DNA of 64,000 bases, from the NCBI GenBank assembly GCA_017303475.1, contig JAFLBO010000014.1, forward strand, positions 1 to 64,000, written 5' to 3'. Of the stretch, positions 1 to 9,304 are shown in pieces (position 1 is the stretch's first letter; every line of letters starts with the position of its first letter). Origin of the DNA: Chitinophagales bacterium. Lineage in GTDB: Bacteria > Bacteroidota > Bacteroidia > Chitinophagales > Saprospiraceae. The notes beneath the pieces were generated by a model. The model was not told where the DNA came from. It searched no databases and worked only from the letters and a program-made list of their open reading frames with translations. Position numbers and translations under genes: made by a program.

Positions 1-126
1 GGGGTACACTCCCTTAACGGAACTGTACACCCATCGTCGTAGAACTTTAATGAACCGCCGTGATACGAGACCCGTACGTCCGGTGGTGTGAGAGGACGGA
101 GGGCTAACGCTCTCCTCCTACTCGAT
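1..126 (+). mobile_element. Group II intron, 3' end (domains V and VI)
   Basis: Bases about 53-93 have the form of intron domain V: a CCGCCG arm pairs with CGGTGG around an inner TACG / CGTA helix closed by a short AGAC-type loop. Domain VI follows as a GGA-GGAG stem with a TAAC loop, and the intron should end at CTACTCGAT near 126. The layout resembles bacterial group II intron ends. The reverse transcriptase ORF would lie to the left, outside the window. The intron is antisense to mlaD, so it cannot splice out of the mlaD message. The exact end is inferred from similarity to remembered intron ends. Confidence 0.75.
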
Positions 127-1095
127 TTCTCTTTGTGCCTTCCTCCGGAAGTAGTTTTTGAGGAGGATATTGCTTTTGAGGGCTTCCATATTTTCTGCGA
201 AGGCTGCGGTGCCTTTTTCCGCGTTTTCAATGGTAGCGCGCAGGTTGGCAGCCATGAGGGAGTCTCTTAAAAGAGTGTTTACGGTACCGTCTCCCTGTTG
301 TATGTCTTTTTCCAGCACGTTGGCCATTTGATTAACATCCGTAACGAGTCGCTGGGTGCTGTTTTCCAGTGCCTGAATTTGCAACACGGCTTGCTTGAGC
401 TCTGAAGACAGGGTAGTATCTCTCAATAAAACGCCCAGCGTACCTTGACCTTCTGTGGCCAGTTGTAAGGTAGAAATGGCATCTTTCATAAATAAAGAAG
501 CGTTCAAACTGGTTTCGTGCAGGTGATACAAAGAGCTCCGAAGATTGGAGGATAGGGATTTGTCGTTTAATAAGCTTGATAATTCGCTACTTGTATTGAT
601 GAGCTGTATGGTTTCGAGCAAGCCTTCAGCAATTTTGGACACCTTTTCGTTGGTTCCGTATAAGGTTTGGAGCATTTTTTCGGTATTCACCTCTTCTTTG
701 GAGGGGAGGAGTTCGCCGCCTTGTACAAAAGGGGCATTGCCGGATGCGGTTGAGATGTTGATGACCCGGTTGCCAATCAATCCGTCAGTACCCAGGCTCA
801 CCAGTGAATTGGTTTTGATGTATTGGCGCATGTTTTTATCCAAGGTAAGGGTCACTTCCACCGTTGTGTCATTCAAAATCCTGATATCATGCACGCTGCC
901 TACATCAATGCCGGAAAAACGCACATTATTGCCTAAAAGCAAGCCATTTACATCCCGAAATCTGGTTTTTAATTCCAGGCTTGAACCAAAAAGGGTCTTG
1001 TTTTTTCCAAGTGTATACAAGGTAAAAACCAGGATGAGTAATCCGACCAGTACGAAAATGCCCAATTTGACGGCATTGACTTTTTTCTTTTTCAT
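118..1095 (-). CDS. mlaD: MlaD-type MCE-domain lipid-binding protein
   Basis: A 325-residue protein with one N-terminal membrane anchor (about residues 10-30) followed by an MCE/MlaD domain (about 38-115; GNNVRFSGIDVGSVHDI is typical), then a long helical region. In the Mla pathway such proteins bind phospholipid in the periplasm next to the MlaE/MlaF transporter. It starts 5 bases after mlaF ends, so it is the last gene of mlaE-F-D. The final few codons and the TAG stop lie within the last bases of the group II intron (118-126), so the native C-terminus has been replaced by about three residues. The function is probably intact because the tail is not part of the MCE fold. Confidence 0.88.
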   Translation of the reverse strand: MKKKKVNAVKLGIFVLVGLLILVFTLYTLGKNKTLFGSSLELKTRFRDVNGLLLGNNVRFSGIDVGSVHDIRILNDTTVEVTLTLDKNMRQYIKTNSLVSLGTDGLIGNRVINISTASGNAPFVQGGELLPSKEEVNTEKMLQTLYGTNEKVSKIAEGLLETIQLINTSSELSSLLNDKSLSSNLRSSLYHLHETSLNASLFMKDAISTLQLATEGQGTLGVLLRDTTLSSELKQAVLQIQALENSTQRLVTDVNQMANVLEKDIQQGDGTVNTLLRDSLMAANLRATIENAEKGTAAFAENMEALKSNILLKNYFRRKAQREIE

Positions 1096-1100
1096 AGTGG

Positions 1101-1832
1101 TTAATCAAAAAAAGGTTTGATTTTAGAGTCTGTCGAAGCGGCCAGTTCTTCATAGCTACCTACGGCATAACATTTCCCATCAATGAGCATGGCAATCCTG
1201 TGTGCAACGGTCTTAACACAACGCATATCGTGTGAAATAACCAGCGCAGAAGTCTGGTATTTATCGCGAATCTGGTTGATCAGGGCGCTTATTTCCTGGC
1301 TGGTGATGGGATCCAGTCCAGTGGTAGGCTCATCGTACAGAATAATCTCCGGTTTAAGGATCAGGGTTCTGGCCAGTGCTATGCGCTTGCGCATCCCTCC
1401 CGACAGATCAACCGGCATCATATCGATGGTATGTTCGAGTCCCACATTTTGCAAGGCTTCCCGCACCATTTGGTCTGCATCACCCGCTGATAATTGAATG
1501 GAATGTCTGCGCAGTGGAAACTCCAGGTTCTCACGCACCGTCATAGAGTCGTACAAGGCATTACTTTGAAACAAAAAGGCCACTTTTACACGCACCTGAT
1601 CTAATTGAACATGGTTCAGGTTCAACACGTTTTTGCCCAGCACCTGGATTTTTCCATGGTCGGGTTCTATCAGGCCAATAATGCACTTGATAAGTACTGA
1701 TTTGCCGGAACCAGATTTACCCAACACCACCAGATTTTCTCCCCGATGCAATTGCAAATCAAAATGATCCAGCACCTTGTTGGCGCCGAAGGATTTGCTC
1801 AAGCCTTCAATGTTGATAACCGTTTCCTGCAT
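1101..1832 (-). CDS. mlaF: MlaF-type ABC transporter ATPase
   Basis: A 243-residue ATPase that powers the MlaE permease in intermembrane phospholipid transport. Walker A is GKSGSGKS near residues 38-45, the signature is LSGGMRKR, Walker B is ILYDEPTTGLDP, and the switch His is in ISHD. The ATG at 1832 (MQETVIN) is chosen over an upstream in-frame ATG at 1961, because the longer form would overlap mlaE by about 120 bases and its extra 43 residues resemble nothing. It follows mlaE by 8 bases and precedes mlaD by 5, so the three genes are one transcription unit. Confidence 0.92.
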   Translation of the reverse strand: MQETVINIEGLSKSFGANKVLDHFDLQLHRGENLVVLGKSGSGKSVLIKCIIGLIEPDHGKIQVLGKNVLNLNHVQLDQVRVKVAFLFQSNALYDSMTVRENLEFPLRRHSIQLSAGDADQMVREALQNVGLEHTIDMMPVDLSGGMRKRIALARTLILKPEIILYDEPTTGLDPITSQEISALINQIRDKYQTSALVISHDMRCVKTVAHRIAMLIDGKCYAVGSYEELAASTDSKIKPFFD

Positions 1833-1840
1833 AACGTGTG

Positions 1841-2692
1841 TCAGGGTTGGAACAAATCTGAAATCTGGACCGCAATCAGGTCCAGGATGAATATTGCCAC
1901 GGAAGATGCTACAACAGAGGAGTTGGCGGATAAACCTACACCTTCTGTGCCTTTTTCGCAATAATAGCCTTTATAACAGCCAATTATGCCTACTGCAAAG
2001 CCAAAGAAAAAGGTTTTGACGAATGCCGGAATGATGTCGATGTAGGTCAGGTTGTCGAATACTTTTTTGAAAAACAAGGGGTAGGTGAGGGTTTCATACA
2101 TGTTAACTCCCAGGTAGGAGCCAGCCAGGGAAATGGCATCTGCCAAAAGCACCAAAATGGGCAACATGAGCATGGTAGCCAGGGTACGGGTTACCACCAG
2201 ATATTTGAACGGATTGGTGCCGGAAACCTCCATGGCGTCTATCTGCTCTGTTACTTTCATGGAACCCAGCTCGGCTCCAATGCTGGACCCTATTTTGCCG
2301 GCAAAAATCAAAGCGGTTAGGATGGGGCCTATTTCCCGTACAATGGCAATACCCACCATGGCAGGGATTTGAACTTCCACGCCATAATACACCATAGTTG
2401 GCCGCAATTGCATGGTAAGCACCAATCCAATGATAAATGCAGTCAGCCCAACAAGCGGCAATGAGCGATATCCAACTAAAAAGCACTGACGCACAAACTC
2501 TTCCCATTCGAAACGGGGTTGAAACCCTTCACGGAAAAAACGCAGCGAAAACCTGGCAATTTCGCCGGTTTCGTGCAGGAAGGCTCTCAAACTTTCAGGC
2601 ATGGAAAACATGGTCCAAAATACGCTAAAACCATGGATCGCATTGACAAATTTGTGCGGCCATGGAGGGATCTTGAATGGTAGTTGTGACAA
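1841..2692 (-). CDS. mlaE: MlaE-type ABC transporter permease
   Basis: A 283-residue inner-membrane permease of the MlaE family. It has an amphipathic N-terminal segment and about five or six membrane spans. The family core is visible: GLVLTMQL, then VREIGPILTALIFAGKIGS and GSMKVTEQIDAMEV. It works with MlaF and MlaD to move phospholipids between inner and outer membrane. The start overlaps the end of the upstream L,D-transpeptidase gene by 68 bases, which suggests cotranscription. No mlaB or mlaC is seen nearby, as is common in Bacteroidota. Confidence 0.92.
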   Translation of the reverse strand: MSQLPFKIPPWPHKFVNAIHGFSVFWTMFSMPESLRAFLHETGEIARFSLRFFREGFQPRFEWEEFVRQCFLVGYRSLPLVGLTAFIIGLVLTMQLRPTMVYYGVEVQIPAMVGIAIVREIGPILTALIFAGKIGSSIGAELGSMKVTEQIDAMEVSGTNPFKYLVVTRTLATMLMLPILVLLADAISLAGSYLGVNMYETLTYPLFFKKVFDNLTYIDIIPAFVKTFFFGFAVGIIGCYKGYYCEKGTEGVGLSANSSVVASSVAIFILDLIAVQISDLFQP

Positions 2693-3710
2693 CTGTTTTT
2701 TGGGTTTTCCTTTTTTTTACAGGAGCGTAAATATCGGGATAGCGGAGGGTGTCGCCGGCAGGAGTAACAACTTGTACATCATAACGAATTTTCAGTCTGG
2801 TGCCTGCCGGCGCAAATTGGTAAATCCGCCAGGCATCAGCCTCTGAGGTGCCTATGCAACCATTGGAAGCAGCTTTTCCGAGTGTTCTGGGGTTGGTAGT
2901 TGGGTGTATGAGTTGCCCATACCTTTTTCCGTCAATCAAAGGTTCTATCCACGGAATTTGTGGCATCAGGGTGGTCCGCCGGTCGTCGCGTTTGGTGTAT
3001 TTGAAACGTTCGCCGGTAACCGGGTCTATAAAAATGGGGTATCTGTTTACGCGCATGATGCTTCCTTCCCCCGTGCGTGTGCGCAGGTCTACCTCATGGC
3101 CAGCCAGTTCCAGTCGTTTGCTTTCGTTTTTGCCTACCCTGACGGGAATGTAGTACAAGACGGAATCTCCTTCCATGATGCGCAATTCAAAGGCGGGAAT
3201 ATTGAGGTCCAGCCAGGTTCGGGCCATTTTATCCAGCAGTTTGGCGGCAAGTATCGGTCCTGGAATCCGAATGGTGTCGCCGGGGTGTAGTATGCGCATA
3301 CGGGGCTGATCGTACACGAAATTGCCTTTGGCCATTTGGAGGTAATAATCTGTTTGCACCAGGCTGTCCAAAATCCAGGGATTAGCGCGCAGGATCAGGT
3401 TTTCGGTTAATGGATAAGTGCTCAGGGAATCGTATTGAGCCACCAGTTTGTCCAGATAGGTGAAAAAATGGCGGATTTCTACTTCATGGTCAACCAATAC
3501 CAGGGCAAGGGGCTGCTCTGGCGGGGTAGGTTGGGGGAGGGGGGCAACGACCGGTTCCGCTGGCAGTATGGCCCGGGAGTTTTCCTTGCAGGCAGACAGC
3601 CCGATGAGCAGGAAGAATCCGAGCCAAATGAAAGGTTCACCGCGAAGTACGCAAAGTGCGCTAATAGTTGATTTTAGCGTTCTTCGCGCACTTAGCGGTG
3701 AACCCTGCAT
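2625..3710 (-). CDS. L,D-transpeptidase (YkuD) lipoprotein
   Basis: A YkuD-domain protein that should form 3-3 crosslinks in peptidoglycan or anchor proteins to it. The catalytic motif is present near the C-terminus: IHPTTNPRTLG then SNGCIG, with His and Cys in the usual spacing. A lipobox (FFLLIGLSAC) marks it as an outer- or inner-membrane lipoprotein. The start is uncertain. An imperfect palindromic repeat (3634-3704) lies inside the 5' end of the ORF and encodes the charged segment before the hydrophobic core, so the original start was probably displaced. I chose the ATG at 3710; in-frame ATGs at 3764 and 3803 are alternatives. The 3' end overlaps mlaE. Confidence 0.8.
   Translation of the reverse strand: MQGSPLSARRTLKSTISALCVLRGEPFIWLGFFLLIGLSACKENSRAILPAEPVVAPLPQPTPPEQPLALVLVDHEVEIRHFFTYLDKLVAQYDSLSTYPLTENLILRANPWILDSLVQTDYYLQMAKGNFVYDQPRMRILHPGDTIRIPGPILAAKLLDKMARTWLDLNIPAFELRIMEGDSVLYYIPVRVGKNESKRLELAGHEVDLRTRTGEGSIMRVNRYPIFIDPVTGERFKYTKRDDRRTTLMPQIPWIEPLIDGKRYGQLIHPTTNPRTLGKAASNGCIGTSEADAWRIYQFAPAGTRLKIRYDVQVVTPAGDTLRYPDIYAPVKKRKTQKTVVTTTIQDPSMAAQICQCDPWF
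3634..3704. repeat. Imperfect palindromic repeat inside a signal peptide region
   Basis: Two arms of about 30 bases (3634-3664 and 3674-3704) begin GGTTCACCGC and end GCGGTGAACC. They match at roughly 26 of 31 positions around a loop of about 10 bases. The element is translated as part of the N-terminus of the transpeptidase. Confidence 0.8.
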
Positions 3711-3858
3711 CTCAGGAGGAAAGTCTTTTACTAAATTCGGTTTTGGGGAAATTACCAGCTTCATAAATTGTAAGTTCAGGAGGATATGCCCAAAGATACA
3801 CAAATGAAGCCCGAATAAAGATAAAGGAATAACAATAAAAGAACTTATTTCACTTGTT

Positions 3859-5469
3859 TCATTGCTTAATTACCTTCCCAACATATACACCCCCATCACT
3901 AGTAGTAAGGGAGAGAAGGTAGAGTCCAATGGGCAGGTGTTCTAATGAAAGTTCGGCCTCTCCTCTGGCCATTTTTTGCACATACACTCGACGGCCCATG
4001 GCATCTCGTAGTTCCAATAAGCAACTTGTGCTGATGTTGACACTTTGTGGCAGGTAAAACTTTACCCAGTCTGAAGCCGGGTTTGGCCAAAATATCAGGG
4101 GCAGTGTCGCTTTTTCTGAAGTGCTCACCAAACCATACAAGTCATTCAGATCGTATTTGCAAAGTATTTGCCGACGAGGATCCGTAAATGTTGACTGATC
4201 TGAAATCCCGGCCACATACAGCGACTCATTTGCAATTACCATGTTTTTAGGGGCATTTCGCCTTCCCTCGAGATCAGAGAATCCGGCGCCTATAAAACCA
4301 CTTCGATTATACAGTAAAAAAGCAAATTCGTAGAAATTGCTGTCTGCAACAGTACTAACGGTTGAGGCTACCAGCATAGTACTGTCGTTCAGCCAGGTCA
4401 GGTTACTCGGTAAAACACGATTGCCATTCAGCATGGTAGTGTGCTCCCATTCCAGAGACCCTTGCGGGTTTATTTTTGTGCTCAGCAATTGAAGGCCATC
4501 TGGTTGACGGAATGAGCCATAAACGAATACATTTCCGGTACTGTCTGTACCGATGACATTGACTCTGGCTTTCACGCCTTGCGGGAGCGGCTGATTGTTG
4601 GGTTTATCATATTCCCAAAGCTTTTGCCCATCAAGGCCGAATTTTAATAATTGATACTTAACCCAGGTGCTCACATAAAGGCTTCCGTCATTCCCAATGT
4701 GCACCGCCTCCGGGGAATGAGCCAGGTTAAGGCCCGTTTGGTCAGTTGTTATGGTTTGGCCCTCATCAGTCAATTGCCAGGCTAAGTACCGTGTACCGGT
4801 TGCGCCAGAGTTTCTGCCCCAAAATACCCAGCGTTCATTCTGCCATTTTGCGCCAACACCTACAAAACCGAAATCAGTATCAACATGGCTGGCCGACCAC
4901 AAAACCTGCCCGTCAGGCGACAACTTAACGGCGAACAGTCCGGTTTTGATTAGCGCTGTATTGCTGTAGTTGCCGAACACCACTACATTTTGATCGGCAT
5001 CAAACAATATCTTGGTTACATAATTCTGACCTATGGCAGGGCCTTCGTATCTGTACGACCATTCCAGATTGCCGTTGGCATCATACTTGAGCAACACCAT
5101 ACCTGGTATGGCGCCCATGATACTGTTCTGCCCGGTATTCCCGGCAACATACACTGCATTTTGCTGATCGCAAAGGGATGATATTGGATCATCCTGGCCC
5201 TCCAAGTCAAATTTTTGTTGCCAAAGCACCTGGCCATTAGCAGTATATTTGGTTGTGAGCATAGAAAGTAAAGGACCAGGATTGAAGTCATTGCTGCACA
5301 CTACAATGTTGCCAGCAGCATCTGAATGCACGAAAGGTGCTCCATATAAACCATCTACATTCGTTGTATCAAAACGGGCCCAATTGGGCTCAATTTCTTG
5401 AGCTATCAAGTTAGCATAACTGTAAAAAACTTGTATTAATACCAGTAATAAAAGTGAAGAACTTTTCAT
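3859..5469 (-). CDS. T9SS-exported repeat protein, probable beta-propeller
   Basis: A 536-residue secreted protein of unknown role. It has a Sec signal peptide (MKSSSLLLLVLIQVFYSYAN) and many repeats of the form YDANGNLEWSY, LSPDGQVLWSA and FGLDGQKLWEY, as seen in PQQ-like or SBBP beta-propeller proteins. The end is a T9SS sorting domain (FWPNPASDWVKF ... LPIGLYLLSL ... GKVIKQ). It should be secreted and attached to the cell surface. The next T9SS gene (5527-7998) lies 57 bases away on the same strand, so the two may be coexpressed. Confidence 0.85.
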   Translation of the reverse strand: MKSSSLLLLVLIQVFYSYANLIAQEIEPNWARFDTTNVDGLYGAPFVHSDAAGNIVVCSNDFNPGPLLSMLTTKYTANGQVLWQQKFDLEGQDDPISSLCDQQNAVYVAGNTGQNSIMGAIPGMVLLKYDANGNLEWSYRYEGPAIGQNYVTKILFDADQNVVVFGNYSNTALIKTGLFAVKLSPDGQVLWSASHVDTDFGFVGVGAKWQNERWVFWGRNSGATGTRYLAWQLTDEGQTITTDQTGLNLAHSPEAVHIGNDGSLYVSTWVKYQLLKFGLDGQKLWEYDKPNNQPLPQGVKARVNVIGTDSTGNVFVYGSFRQPDGLQLLSTKINPQGSLEWEHTTMLNGNRVLPSNLTWLNDSTMLVASTVSTVADSNFYEFAFLLYNRSGFIGAGFSDLEGRRNAPKNMVIANESLYVAGISDQSTFTDPRRQILCKYDLNDLYGLVSTSEKATLPLIFWPNPASDWVKFYLPQSVNISTSCLLELRDAMGRRVYVQKMARGEAELSLEHLPIGLYLLSLTTSDGGVYVGKVIKQ

Positions 5470-5526
5470 GGGTAGTTAAAATTTGGGCATCCCGGATATC
5501 CTCCGGGATGCCCAATTAAAAGATTA

Positions 5527-7998
5527 TCAATTTTTAATGACCCTTGTGGTAAGGAACTGATTGTTTGATTTGGCAGAAACTATGTATGTGCCATTTGGCA
5601 ATGATTTGAAAGCACTGACCTCGTAAGTATTCTCGCCTTCAAATATCAGAATTGGTTGTTGCAGTACTAATGCTCCATTCAAGTCTGTAACACTTAAAAC
5701 CGTCTCTTCACGTTCGCCAATATGATTTATGGTAACGCTACAGGCATCAGAGAAGGGATTGGGCGTACAACGAATGGCGTACTGGCCATTTACCTTTTCT
5801 GAATCCTTGACGGAACGGTTTTCTGTTACTGGTACTACTGTAATGTCCAAAGGCACTGGTTGTGTCGTTTTTGTGCCGGAGGATTGGTAGAAGCGGTGTG
5901 GTGTAATCTCAGGGTAAAGAGAAATTAACTCTTGAAGGTTAGAAATAGATGATTTTGCTTTTACAAAGATCGTAAAAAGAGGGCTATTGCCCGGTAACAA
6001 AATGGTACCAGAGGAGGTTTTAAACCAAACCGTGCTTAGCGCATTTGGGTCATCTAAGTTCAAGCCAAAATTGTCTTCTATGGAATAAGAAGGCAGGGTG
6101 TTTGTTTGTACTTCCAATACTTCCAAATGTTCGGCAGGTAGCTTGAGCGCAAACTGGAATGAGGATAACTCCTGAGGATTTGTTAGTTTAACGGTCAGGC
6201 CTACCACATCATTTTGAGACAAAGAAATGGAGGGGACCATCAAGGTGGCGGCTTCGCTACCAGGTTCTGAAAATCCTGGGTTGCAAATTGGGGTAAGGTC
6301 GTTCAGCCACGAAAAATTAACGTCGCCAATTTTGATTCCATCAAAGCCCCTCTGACCATCAACTGGAAGATTGTAGGTCCAACCTTGCTCTAAATACGCG
6401 CCTCCTAATAGCGCAAATGGGTTCAAATTGAAAGGTGCAGGAAAATTCTGAGGTACAAATTCAGGTATGAATCGCCAAGGTTGTTCATGATTGGCTGTTA
6501 AATCAGGGTCTAAGCCACCTATAAATCTAATCAGCTTTGTAAGGTCTTGTGTAGTGACCTTATTATCCTTGTTTGCATCAGCTGCAATGATTCTGTACCC
6601 ATTAGGCAGTGGTGTTATGCCTAATATATGGTCGTGAATTGGGAGCAAATCGTCAGAGTCTACTCCACGCTTCCACTCGCAATGTGTATGGTCGTAGTGA
6701 ACTTTCAAAGGGTTATTAGGGAACTTTAGTGTAACCCTTTCGCCATTGTGATAAGCATGTACATTAAGATTATCCTGATGGGCTAACCCACTGTAATGGC
6801 CAAAACGTCCGCTGGTAACATTACATTTCTCTGTAGTGTTGTGCCTTAACCGTATGCTGACATTATGCAGGCCTATGGCGGTACCTTCCAACTCTACTTT
6901 GTCGGTAAAAGTGTCACATCTGTCAAGCTTGTAACTTGGAGCGCGATGGTTTTGGTAATAGAATAGGGCCCTTGTTTTTTGTTCCTGGGTAAAGTGATTT
7001 AGGCATTGGGGCCGCCAATAGGACATAAAATTCCTTCCAAGTGAAAGCCCATTGGGAGCGGGGTTTATAGGATCTCCATTATAATCAAGGTATGTCAGAG
7101 CATTGTTGAAATCACAACCAGGGGCCGGGTTTTGCCCAATGATTGGGCATCCGGGAAAAAAAGACGGGGCTTGATTATTACAGTCGGCTGGGGTGTCTCT
7201 AATTAAATCGCCTGCACGATTAAAATTTATTTGGGGGAAATCTTTATTACCATCGACCTGCCTAATTACCAATTCCCGTCCCCACCAGGTTGGAACTATT
7301 TGTCCATTCCCGTCCAAAACCGGATAAGGGTAGTCATTGGCATCAACTGCAGGAGGAGTGCTATAATTAACGCTTGCCGTGAAGAAGGTATGCAATAAAC
7401 CAAAATGGTGTCCCATCTCGTGCACAAGAGTTGGCCCAAGATCTCCTGTGCCTCGAAGTTTAATAAAATTGGTATGCAAGAATTGTCCTATGCCATTCCA
7501 ATTGGGGTTGCCATCTAAATAAGCCTGATCAGGTAGTACGGCATATGGTAAAGGGCCATTTAATTCAACAGGTTTGATATACACTTCAACTGTTCCGGTT
7601 GCATATCCAAAACTTGTGATGAATTTATCAGCTTCTTCGCTGGCTTTGATTCGGTCGTCCCAAATTTCATTGACATCACAACAACGTGTAAACACAATCC
7701 CAGAATTGGCAAAAGCATTATTTAGCGTTAAAATTGCAAGATCTGCATCGCCATTGTTCATAACAGATCCTCCGCCAGGACCCGCGATATTTGTGAATCT
7801 AACAGGTACAGCGAGAAAATTTAAGCTTTGTAGACTTTCAGGATTCTCAAGATTTGTGGCAAAGGCTTCAATTAGGGCTTGTTTTTCAAGTATTTTCTCA
7901 AAAATCTGGTGAGGAATATCAACAGAACATTCAAGACCCTGGGCAGTTAATTTTACATTCGGCACTAAAGAAGCAGCAAGAGTAATGATTAAAAACAA
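5527..7998 (-). CDS. T9SS-exported M43 (pappalysin-like) zinc metallopeptidase
   Basis: An 823-residue secreted protease. The zinc site HEMGHHFGLLH near residue 190 fits HExxHxxGxxH of peptidase family M43, and a later FMSYW fits the Met-turn. A dockerin-like calcium segment (ADANKDNKVTTQDL) lies mid-protein. A cohesin-like beta domain follows, then a T9SS sorting domain (CTPNPFSDACSV ... SLPNGTYIVSA ... TTRVIKN). No ATG fits the start. The first usable codon is TTG at 7998, just before the hydrophobic core of the signal peptide, and the upstream sequence is a homopolymer run (T7/G7 on the + strand). Confidence 0.87.
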   Translation of the reverse strand: MFLIITLAASLVPNVKLTAQGLECSVDIPHQIFEKILEKQALIEAFATNLENPESLQSLNFLAVPVRFTNIAGPGGGSVMNNGDADLAILTLNNAFANSGIVFTRCCDVNEIWDDRIKASEEADKFITSFGYATGTVEVYIKPVELNGPLPYAVLPDQAYLDGNPNWNGIGQFLHTNFIKLRGTGDLGPTLVHEMGHHFGLLHTFFTASVNYSTPPAVDANDYPYPVLDGNGQIVPTWWGRELVIRQVDGNKDFPQINFNRAGDLIRDTPADCNNQAPSFFPGCPIIGQNPAPGCDFNNALTYLDYNGDPINPAPNGLSLGRNFMSYWRPQCLNHFTQEQKTRALFYYQNHRAPSYKLDRCDTFTDKVELEGTAIGLHNVSIRLRHNTTEKCNVTSGRFGHYSGLAHQDNLNVHAYHNGERVTLKFPNNPLKVHYDHTHCEWKRGVDSDDLLPIHDHILGITPLPNGYRIIAADANKDNKVTTQDLTKLIRFIGGLDPDLTANHEQPWRFIPEFVPQNFPAPFNLNPFALLGGAYLEQGWTYNLPVDGQRGFDGIKIGDVNFSWLNDLTPICNPGFSEPGSEAATLMVPSISLSQNDVVGLTVKLTNPQELSSFQFALKLPAEHLEVLEVQTNTLPSYSIEDNFGLNLDDPNALSTVWFKTSSGTILLPGNSPLFTIFVKAKSSISNLQELISLYPEITPHRFYQSSGTKTTQPVPLDITVVPVTENRSVKDSEKVNGQYAIRCTPNPFSDACSVTINHIGEREETVLSVTDLNGALVLQQPILIFEGENTYEVSAFKSLPNGTYIVSAKSNNQFLTTRVIKN

Positions 7999-8282
7999 GA
8001 ATTTTCGAAATTTAATTCCGAAATTTTTTTGGGGGGGCGTTTAATGTTTGCCTGTTAAGAAAATTTGCATTTTGCATAAAATATGAATATTGGTTAATGA
8101 AAAATCGAATAATACTGGCAGAATAAATATAGAATCTGCCTTAGAAACAAATGTACGATATCTACCATTCATGTTACTGGACAAAATTGAAAAATGACGT
8201 GAACAGGCAATATCAACGGATGTAAATCCTTCTCTATGGCCGCCTGAAGGGTTTCCAAAACAGTTGTATTCGTCATATTGAA

Positions 8283-8744
8283 TCAATGTATGCCGGGAAA
8301 CAGCAGTTTGAGGGCTCCAAGGAGCAAAAGAATACCAGCTATGATAATGCCAGTGATGATCAATACTCCCCTGGCATACCTTCTGGATTTTTTATTGGGA
8401 ATTCGGGCTAAAACAATGATAGCCAGGATATTGGCAGTCAGAATGCCCGCTAAACCAATGTAAGCCAATGGCATAAATATCCCACCTAAAACGGCCGTGC
8501 CAGCATAGGATGCCGCCAGGAGCACAACGGCTGTTCGGGCAAGTTTACTGGGCCTTTCCGAAATCAGAGAATCCCGGGTATGGCGAAATAGAGAGGCCGG
8601 AGCAAGTCGTTTGATCCAACCCGGTTTGTGCTGCAACACCATAACCTTTGAACTACTAATAGAAATCGTATCCGGCATGGTGGCTGAACCACGATTCAGA
8701 CCCAATATAACAAACAGAAGCGAAAGTGCGATTGCTTTGACCAT
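8283..8744 (-). CDS. Small membrane protein, unknown function
   Basis: A 153-residue protein with a signal-like N-terminus (ALSLLFVILGLN), a short hydrophilic part, and three hydrophobic helices in the C-terminal half, ending LLLGALKLLFPGIH. I recognise no family. It lies 11 bases downstream of a protein of similar build (8756-9253). Both place RR/KK-rich motifs such as NKKSRRYARGVLI between helices, so they look like paralogous members of a small two-gene unit. Confidence 0.65.
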   Translation of the reverse strand: MVKAIALSLLFVILGLNRGSATMPDTISISSSKVMVLQHKPGWIKRLAPASLFRHTRDSLISERPSKLARTAVVLLAASYAGTAVLGGIFMPLAYIGLAGILTANILAIIVLARIPNKKSRRYARGVLIITGIIIAGILLLLGALKLLFPGIH

Positions 8745-8755
8745 GGTAAAACCTG

Positions 8756-9253
8756 TTAAAAGAGGGCAGCAAAGAATGCTATTAAAAGTACATAAGCCAG
8801 CAAGGCCAAAAGCGCTGCAATTAGAACCAATGTCAGAGAAGCCCAGAGTATGGTTTTGGCAATTTTTCTGGGCTTGGGTTCTTCATCAGTAGCCAAAATC
8901 ACGAAAGAAAGGATATCGCTGGCAATAAAGGCAACTAAACCGGCATACAGTAATGCACTGCTTATAAAAGCCCCGATGCCAATCAATATGATGGCGCCAA
9001 TGAAAAGCCCCAGGGCTATTTTTCCCTTGTTAACCGACTGTTCCTGCACCCAGGATTTCGTCTGTTTCAGCGCTTTTTTCATGGCCTTAACCGCACGCAG
9101 TTGCTTGAAAAAGCCACCGCTTTTGTGCTGTTTGGCTTTGGTTTCGGAAGAATTGGTTTCCGAATAAGCATGTTGTTCGGTTACAACCTGCGCGGGCGCT
9201 TCCAGGGCGTACACTGGAATGGTGCAGAACAGGCTAATAGCCAGTCCAAGCAC
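8756..9253 (-). CDS. Small membrane protein with disrupted start
   Basis: A 165-residue protein of unknown function with three C-terminal membrane helices, similar in layout to 8283-8744. The only clean start is GTG at 9253. An ATG at 9274 is in frame but is followed two codons later by a TAA (9263-9265), reading MKN-stop-FTLVLGLAIS. A normal signal peptide would run straight through that stop, so it looks like a recent nonsense mutation or a base error. Translation may restart at GTG 9253 with a shortened n-region. Confidence 0.6.
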   Translation of the reverse strand: MLGLAISLFCTIPVYALEAPAQVVTEQHAYSETNSSETKAKQHKSGGFFKQLRAVKAMKKALKQTKSWVQEQSVNKGKIALGLFIGAIILIGIGAFISSALLYAGLVAFIASDILSFVILATDEEPKPRKIAKTILWASLTLVLIAALLALLAYVLLIAFFAALF

Positions 9254-9304
9254 CAGGGTGAATTAATTTTTCATAGTATGTTAGGTTGGATGGTTATGGG
9301 CAGG

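Noticed and set aside
8041..8286. 81-aa open frame on the minus strand upstream of the M43 protease gene
   Set aside because: No family, no signal or membrane pattern, poor codon look, and it fills a promoter region; taken as chance.
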